Part shown: in pieces, positions 5,991-9,269 of the stretch
Numbering within the stretch: the first letter of the stretch is position 1
Layout of the letters: every line of letters begins with the position of its first letter
Assembly (NCBI GenBank): GCA_964394565.1
Contig: CAYMYA010000027.1
Coordinates: 1 to 9,269 of the forward strand
Origin: CAIKHN01 sp964394565
GTDB lineage: Bacteria; Patescibacteriota; Patescibacteriia; UBA9934
Direction of reading: 5' to 3'
DNA: 9,269 bases
Notes under the pieces: model-generated
Told to the model about the DNA's origin: nothing
The model's database searches: none
Seen by the model: only the letters and a program-made list of their open reading frames with translations
Program-made: the position numbers and the translations under genes

Positions 5991-6584
5991 ATGCGCATCA
6001 TTCTGGTTCACGGCTATAAAGCCACGCCACAATTCGGTTGGTTTCCTTGGATCGAGCGCGAATTGCGTGCGCGGGGCTTTGATGTCCTCATTCCTGAGCT
6101 GCCGAATCCGGAGGAGCCCGATCGTGACGTGTGGACGACGGCGCTCGTCGATGCATGTGCGCCGTTGACGGAAAACGACATTATTGTTGGCCATTCGCTT
6201 GGCGGAGCCGCAGCGCTCCGGATGCTCGAGGCATGTGAGGCGCGTTCTACGCCGCACGCGATGATTATGGTTTCGACGCCGTGGATGATTAAGGACGAGA
6301 AGTTTCGTGGCTTTTTCCTTTCTGAACTCGATTTTGAGGTGCTTATGTGGCGCGCGAGTAAATTCGTCATTATTCACGCGGAGAACGATACGATTATTCC
6401 CGTCGAGCATGGCAAACGGTATGCCGCAGCGCTGCACGGCGCGCTCGTCACCACGGCAACCGGCGAACATTTTCAGGGAACAGAATATCCAGCAATTCTC
6501 GAAGTGATCGACCGCGTTTCCAAAGAGCCGATTGTCTACGAGCCAGGAATGTCGCTCGAGGATGTTTTTACGGATGTACGTTAA
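5991..6584 (+). CDS. RBBP9/YdeN-like alpha/beta serine hydrolase (second of two)
   Basis: This 197-residue protein is a distant relative of the hydrolase just upstream, not a recent copy. It has the N-terminal strand RIILVHGYK (2-10), nucleophile elbow GHSLGG (67-72, Ser69), acid in HAENDTIIP (Asp133) and base in GEHF (His160). The first hydrolase has GHSCG and lacks the DxIIPV loop. It ends with about 25 extra residues after the last helix. It is cytoplasmic, with no signal peptide. Its substrate cannot be read from the sequence; small esters or lactones are typical for the fold. Riboflavin synthase starts 9 bases downstream, so the two are probably co-transcribed. Codon use is somewhat more G+C-rich than in the first hydrolase. 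Confidence 0.88.
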   Translation: MRIILVHGYKATPQFGWFPWIERELRARGFDVLIPELPNPEEPDRDVWTTALVDACAPLTENDIIVGHSLGGAAALRMLEACEARSTPHAMIMVSTPWMIKDEKFRGFFLSELDFEVLMWRASKFVIIHAENDTIIPVEHGKRYAAALHGALVTTATGEHFQGTEYPAILEVIDRVSKEPIVYEPGMSLEDVFTDVR

Positions 6585-6593
6585 TTTTTTTCT

Positions 6594-7181
6594 ATGTTTA
6601 CTGGAATTATTAAGGGACTTGGAACGGTTGTGAGTATTGCGCCGCGTGATGCGTTTTTGGATATTGTCGTGGACACGCACGGGCTGCTCTCGACACCAGA
6701 AGTGGGGGCGAGCGTGGCGATTGACGGCGTGTGTTTAACGGTGACGGCGATGGAGGGTTCGAAATGGTCCTTCTCTGCAATGGAAGAAACGCTCGCGAAA
6801 ACCACCATCGGCGATCGCAAACCTGGTGATAAGGTGTGCCTGGAGCAGCCGCTACGCATGGGTGAGGAACTTGGCGGGCATATGGTGCTCGGCCACGTTG
6901 ATGGAACGGGGGAGATTTTGGCAAAGCGCCTGGACGGAGAAAACTGTTGGGTGACGGTGCGCGCACCAGAATTCTTTGTGAAATATATTGTGCAAAAGGG
7001 TTCCGTCGCCATCGACGGCGTGAGTCTCACCGTGTGCGATCCACGGACTGTCGAAAACGGCGTGGAATTTTCAGTGTCCCTTCTCCCGCTCACTCTCGAA
7101 CGCACCACCCTCGGGTTTAAAGATGTCGGCGCCCGCGTGAACCTGGAAGCGGACTACCTGATCAAGGCGATGATGAGATAG
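6594..7181 (+). CDS. ribE: Riboflavin synthase (alpha subunit)
   Basis: The enzyme dismutates two 6,7-dimethyl-8-ribityllumazines into riboflavin and the pyrimidine precursor, the last step of vitamin B2 synthesis. The 195-residue protein has the diagnostic N-terminus MFTGIIKGLG and two repeated lumazine-binding barrels: the first has VAIDGVCLTV (41-50) and the second VAIDGVSLTV (138-147). The junction GGHMVLGHVDGTG (94-106) and LERTTLG (168-174) are also family marks. Cys47, Ser144 and His101 match active-site positions known from the E. coli enzyme. It lacks the roughly 20-residue C-terminal tail of the E. coli protein but ends at a normal family position (NLEADYLIKAM). The start lies 9 bases after the hydrolase stop. 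No other riboflavin genes are in the window. This gene is called ribE or ribC depending on the organism. Confidence 0.95.
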   Translation: MFTGIIKGLGTVVSIAPRDAFLDIVVDTHGLLSTPEVGASVAIDGVCLTVTAMEGSKWSFSAMEETLAKTTIGDRKPGDKVCLEQPLRMGEELGGHMVLGHVDGTGEILAKRLDGENCWVTVRAPEFFVKYIVQKGSVAIDGVSLTVCDPRTVENGVEFSVSLLPLTLERTTLGFKDVGARVNLEADYLIKAMMR

Positions 7182-7205
7182 GGATTTTGATTTTTTATTC
7201 AAAGG

Positions 7206-7967
7206 GTGAGACTTTACCGTGCGGTGACGAGAAGCAACCTGTATGACGCGCAAGCGTCGGGAGAGTGGGTAATGGTCGATGTGAATGACCTGAGGCATGG
7301 GTTCCTGGTGGGGATTCTCAAGGATCCGGCAGGAAGCCAGGAGCTCGCCGAGCTGTTCGAGGCCGATCGGCGAGAGCGTGGAGAGGGTGCCTTGCTCCGG
7401 AGTGGCCCGGCAGCAACGCTCAAGCTCCGGGAGCGCGATGCGCTCAACGATCAGACGTCCACGCTCTGCTTCGCCGCGATCGACCTCGCGACGGGGGAGT
7501 ACATCGGGTATGCGTCGGCGCATCTGGTGACGACCCGCACCAGGGGGAGCAAGGTGCGGATCGAGGACGTGGTCACGCACCTCAAGTGGGAGGGGCGCGG
7601 CGTCGGCAAGGCGCTGATGGTCATCGCCTTGCTGAAGGCTTGTGAGCACTGGCGCGCAAGGAAGGCGGTGCTCGAGTCACGTCTCGATCGTGTCGCGGCC
7701 CGCGGCTTGTATCTCAAGCTCGGCTTCCAGCAGAAGGGGGAGGATCGGTTCGAGCTCACGTTCGACCGTCTGGGGCGCTGGTCGCCTCCCGCGGCTGCGA
7801 AGCTCCGCTACTGGGGTTCTCCTCCGGATGGAAGGGAGTTGATGAGCGTCCCGATGCGGCGCGCGATCATGCGGATCTGCACCGGAGAAGAGAGCCACCC
7901 TTCTTGGGGGCCGTGGACCGTGGCGGAGCCACTCGGAGTCATCCGGTACAAGGACGCCCCGTCCTGA
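7206..7967 (+). CDS. GNAT-family N-acetyltransferase, G+C-rich and probably acquired
   Basis: The acetyl-CoA motif is WEGRGVGKALM (128-138, with RGVGKA as the R/QxxGxG/A loop), preceded by strand VRIEDVVTHL (117-126) and followed by AARGLYLKLGFQ (164-175), the usual C-terminal GNAT helix-strand. The GNAT core spans about 86-185. The first 85 residues and the last 65 (RWSPPAAAKLRYWG onward) are unfamiliar extensions, so the substrate is unknown. Base composition changes sharply at the start: this gene is far richer in G+C and favours CTC, CGG, GCG and AAG codons, unlike its A+T-richer neighbours, which suggests horizontal transfer. I give the GTG at 7206; an ATG at 7272 preceded by GGGAGAG is a credible alternative start. 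A perfect hairpin follows its stop by 24 bases. Confidence 0.8.
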   Translation: MRLYRAVTRSNLYDAQASGEWVMVDVNDLRHGFLVGILKDPAGSQELAELFEADRRERGEGALLRSGPAATLKLRERDALNDQTSTLCFAAIDLATGEYIGYASAHLVTTRTRGSKVRIEDVVTHLKWEGRGVGKALMVIALLKACEHWRARKAVLESRLDRVAARGLYLKLGFQQKGEDRFELTFDRLGRWSPPAAAKLRYWGSPPDGRELMSVPMRRAIMRICTGEESHPSWGPWTVAEPLGVIRYKDAPS

Positions 7968-7991
7968 GGGGTGGGGCACGACGCACAACGG

Positions 7992-8023
7992 GATCCGCCG
8001 AGCTGACGAAGGCTCGGCGGATC
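7992..8023. terminator. 12-bp perfect hairpin between converging genes, probable terminator
   Basis: GATCCGCCGAGC (7992-8003) and GCTCGGCGGATC (8012-8023) pair perfectly around an 8-base loop. It lies 24 bases after the acetyltransferase stop and 7 bases after the rlmH stop on the other strand, the right place to end both converging transcripts. Neither side has a strong U run (GCTGCGTTT on the plus strand), so it may act as a 3'-end protecting stem or a weak terminator. Its G+C-rich composition matches the acetyltransferase gene, so it may have arrived with it. Confidence 0.65.
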
Positions 8024-8030
8024 GCTGCGT

Positions 8031-8453
8031 TTAATAGTGATATTTTGTGCCGTGATTAATAGTGCACGCGCGGTAGAGTTGTTCGAGGAAGAAGAGGTGG
8101 GCGAGGTCGTGGGTGGTGGTCATGGGGGAGAGGGAGAGACGGAGGTGGGCTCGGGATTTTAGGGATTCTGGGAGGCCGTTGGGGCCGCCGATGATGAAAG
8201 TGAGGTGGTCGCCCTGGTCTTCGTAGGTTTTCATGGTGGAAGCGAACACTTCAGAAGTGAATGTCGGACCGATAGCGTCGAGTACGATGAGAATATTGTT
8301 TTTTGGAATTGCTGCGTCGATTTTTGTGGCGTCGGAAACGACCTTTTGTGTGAGCATGGTGAACTTCTTGAGGCGCAAACGAAAATCATCCCCAACTGAG
8401 GAAAACGGCCCCTTTGGGAGGGCGCCCACGGTGATGAGGGTAACTTTCAGCAT
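8031..8453 (-). CDS. rlmH: 23S rRNA (pseudouridine1915-N3)-methyltransferase RlmH
   Basis: RlmH is a SPOUT-class methyltransferase that uses S-adenosylmethionine to methylate pseudouridine 1915 in helix 69 of 23S rRNA, acting on assembled 70S ribosomes. The 140-residue protein shows the family signature: ILIVLDAIG (54-62), the SAM-binding FIIGGPNGL (86-94), LSLSPMTTTHDLAH (106-119), EQLYRA (124-129) and a C-terminal YHY that closes the knot. It is about 15 residues shorter than the E. coli protein, mostly in the variable middle. It is divergent from the 23S rRNA gene and has a very good promoter whose -10 ends 8 bases before the ATG. Confidence 0.95.
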   Translation of the reverse strand: MLKVTLITVGALPKGPFSSVGDDFRLRLKKFTMLTQKVVSDATKIDAAIPKNNILIVLDAIGPTFTSEVFASTMKTYEDQGDHLTFIIGGPNGLPESLKSRAHLRLSLSPMTTTHDLAHLFFLEQLYRACTINHGTKYHY

Positions 8454-8461
8454 AACGGCGA

Positions 8462-8490
8462 ATATTAGCAGAAAAAGCGCTGTGTATCAA
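8462..8490 (-). promoter_or_regulatory. Strong sigma70-type promoter for rlmH
   Basis: On the minus strand TTGATA (8490-8485), a 17-base spacer, and TAATAT (8467-8462) with an extended TGC just upstream form a near-consensus promoter. Only 8 bases separate the -10 from the rlmH ATG, so the transcript should start at or next to the start codon. It is divergent from the candidate rRNA promoter, with 27 bases between the two -35 boxes. Confidence 0.75.
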
Positions 8491-8517
8491 GAGTGGATAG
8501 ATTCATTCCGTGCATTC

Positions 8518-8544
8518 TTGACAGTCTTATTCTCCTGCTATACC
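8518..8544 (+). promoter_or_regulatory. Candidate promoter of the 23S rRNA gene
   Basis: TTGACA (8518-8523) is a perfect -35. After a short 15-base spacer comes TGC-TATACC (8536-8544), an extended -10 with four of six consensus bases. The short spacer is suboptimal. A start near 8551 would give a leader of about 270 bases before mature 23S rRNA. It is the best plus-strand promoter in the gap between rlmH and the rRNA. Confidence 0.5.
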
Positions 8545-8819
8545 ATTTCGCGCACGTTCGATTGCGCGGAAAAATCCGATTCGGAGCAGAGGATTGAAGG
8601 AAACTTCAAGGCTTAACTCCGAACTTTCACAACCGAAGAAATGCAAAGAGAAAAACATTGCTGATGATGGTAATGCATGGACGTTGATATTTAGTGACAG
8701 TTTTGGTGCGCTTCGAGAAAAGCTTTTGAGACGCACTTTTTGGTGCGTTGAAAAAGTTTTCGAAGCAGCAAGCCAAAAATGGCTCAAAGAGCAACGGACA
8801 TATTGCCCGCAATCAGTGA
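8545..8819 (+). other. Structured leader upstream of 23S rRNA; no 16S gene, tRNA or ORF seen
   Basis: This stretch holds no convincing protein gene. It contains several hairpins: CGCGCA/TGCGCG (8549-8568) at the expected transcript start; a long imperfect stem from 8710 to 8766 with outer arms GCTTCGA/TCGAAGC and a 6-bp tip ACGCAC/GTGCGT; and AGCCA/TGGCT (8771-8784). A repeated TTTTGGTGCG (8701-8710 and 8738-8747) allows an alternative pairing with CGCAC (8732-8736). These are reasonable rRNA leader and processing structures, but which are used cannot be told without the 3' flank of the rRNA gene. No boxA is recognisable on this strand. Confidence 0.55.
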
Positions 8820-9269
8820 ATGGAGAGCATTAAGGGTATATTGGTGGATGGCTCGACAAAACATGCCGAAGAAGGACGTAGTAGCCTGCGATAAGCTCCG
8901 GTCAGGTGGCAAACAACCGTTGACCCGGAGATGTCCGAATGGGGAAACCCACTTAGGGTAATGCCTAAGTATTCGACCAGTGAATTCATAGCTGGCGAAT
9001 GGGAACCTAGGGAAGTGAAACATCTCAGTACCTAGAGGAAAAGAAACGAACGGGTAAGATCCTCATCTCGAACCACGATGCTTCGTGGAGCGAGATGATG
9101 GATCGTGCTCATATTCCCAAAGTAGTGGCGAGCGAAATGGGAGCAGTCCAAACTTCATGATGTGAAATTTAATCGTAACGTTCCTTCGGGAGCGCCAAGA
9201 TTTTGTGAAAGGCACCAGCCGTTGCATCTGAAGTGTGGTAAGGGAAACACGATTCCAATCTGGTGATTG
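8820..9269 (+). rRNA. 23S ribosomal RNA, 5' part (continues past the window)
   Basis: Conserved 23S blocks appear in the right order: TAAGGGTATATTGGTGGATG near the 5' end, GAAGAAGGACGTAGTAG, CTGCGATAAGCTCCGG, TCCGAATGGGGAAACCCA, GAAGTGAAACATCTCAGTACC, AGAGGAAAAGAAA, and AGTAGTGGCGAGCGAAATGGG. Aligned by eye to E. coli, TAAG at 8831 corresponds to position 12, so the mature 5' end is near 8820. About 450 bases of domain I are present. The sequence carries an extra hairpin near E. coli position 230. No 16S rRNA or spacer tRNAs precede it. Confidence 0.95.
9058..9104 (+). other. Extra hairpin inserted in domain I of 23S rRNA
   Basis: Between the conserved AAAGAAACGAACGGG and ATTCCCAAAGTAGTGGCGAGCG lies a self-complementary segment: GATCC-TCATCTCG (9058-9070) pairs with CGAGATGA-T-GGATC (9091-9104, one bulged T), and an inner CCACGA/TCGTGG stem (9073-9078 with 9083-9088) closes a TGCT loop. 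E. coli has only a few bases at this place (near position 230). It could stay as an expansion helix or be cut out as an intervening sequence. Confidence 0.7.

Noticed and set aside
5973..6680. 235-residue Arg-rich minus-strand frame
   Set aside because: It mirrors the second hydrolase and the start of riboflavin synthase, both clear genes, and has the Arg/His-rich composition of a shadow frame.
7071..7649. 192-residue minus-strand frame across the ribE/acetyltransferase junction
   Set aside because: Long open frames are expected opposite G+C-rich coding DNA; no domain motif is visible and it lies over two supported genes.
8771..8795. rRNA antitermination boxA in the 23S leader
   Set aside because: The only boxA-like string (GCTCTTTG) is on the minus strand as part of a short hairpin; the plus strand does not match.
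8584..8833. Small open frames in the 23S leader
   Set aside because: They overlap strong hairpins and the rRNA 5' end, lack start signals, and read as low-likelihood proteins.
1..9269. CRISPR array, insertion sequence, integrase or attachment site
   Set aside because: No regularly spaced identical repeats, transposase or integrase motifs, or flanking direct repeats were seen. The repeats at 219-470 are coding heptads.

Overview
The window looks like a piece of a small-genome bacterium of the Candidate Phyla Radiation (Patescibacteria, Parcubacteria-like). This is inferred from the gene set, not from a phylogeny. It has a lamin-tail-domain (LTD) surface protein with OB folds, a pair of small RBBP9/YdeN-type serine hydrolases, a DUF2419/Qng1 queuosine-salvage enzyme, closely packed genes with almost no Shine-Dalgarno sequences, and a 23S rRNA gene with no 16S gene in front of it. 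The standard stop codons are used; TGA ends several genes at the expected length, so this is not a TGA=Gly lineage.

Left end (1-3180). The 3' half of a tRNA-Gly runs into a perfect bidirectional terminator. Three minus-strand genes face it. A 771-codon secreted, membrane-anchored LTD/OB-fold protein is read first. It overlaps a 71-residue protein of unknown function by 4 bases. A 142-residue coiled-coil protein made of six 14-residue repeats follows, with its own extended -10 promoter. A terminator-like hairpin lies in the leader of the LTD gene.

Middle (3334-8023). On the plus strand come tRNA-Leu(UAG), a Qng1 queuosine-5'-monophosphate hydrolase, a NUDT15-like Nudix hydrolase, a hicB antitoxin gene, a hicA toxin gene broken by one in-frame TAA, two different RBBP9/YdeN-like serine hydrolases, riboflavin synthase, and a G+C-rich GNAT acetyltransferase that looks foreign. 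A 12-bp perfect hairpin ends this run. Several spacings are 3-10 bases, so parts are probably co-transcribed, but there are also internal promoters before hicB and before the second hydrolase.

Right end (8031-9269). rlmH, which encodes the 23S rRNA pseudouridine-1915 methyltransferase, is read leftward. It is divergent from a 23S rRNA gene, of which only about the first 450 bases are inside the window. The divergent region carries a strong promoter for rlmH and a candidate rRNA promoter plus a structured leader. An enzyme that modifies 23S rRNA therefore sits back to back with the 23S gene.

I did not find a wholly new multi-gene system. The points most worth a second look are the Qng1-Nudix pair, the apparent leaderless promoter layout (a -10 element ending exactly 8 bases before the ATG at three genes), the inactivated hicA beside an intact hicB, the unlinked 23S gene with an added hairpin near E. 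coli position 230, and the LTD/OB surface protein with its leader hairpin.
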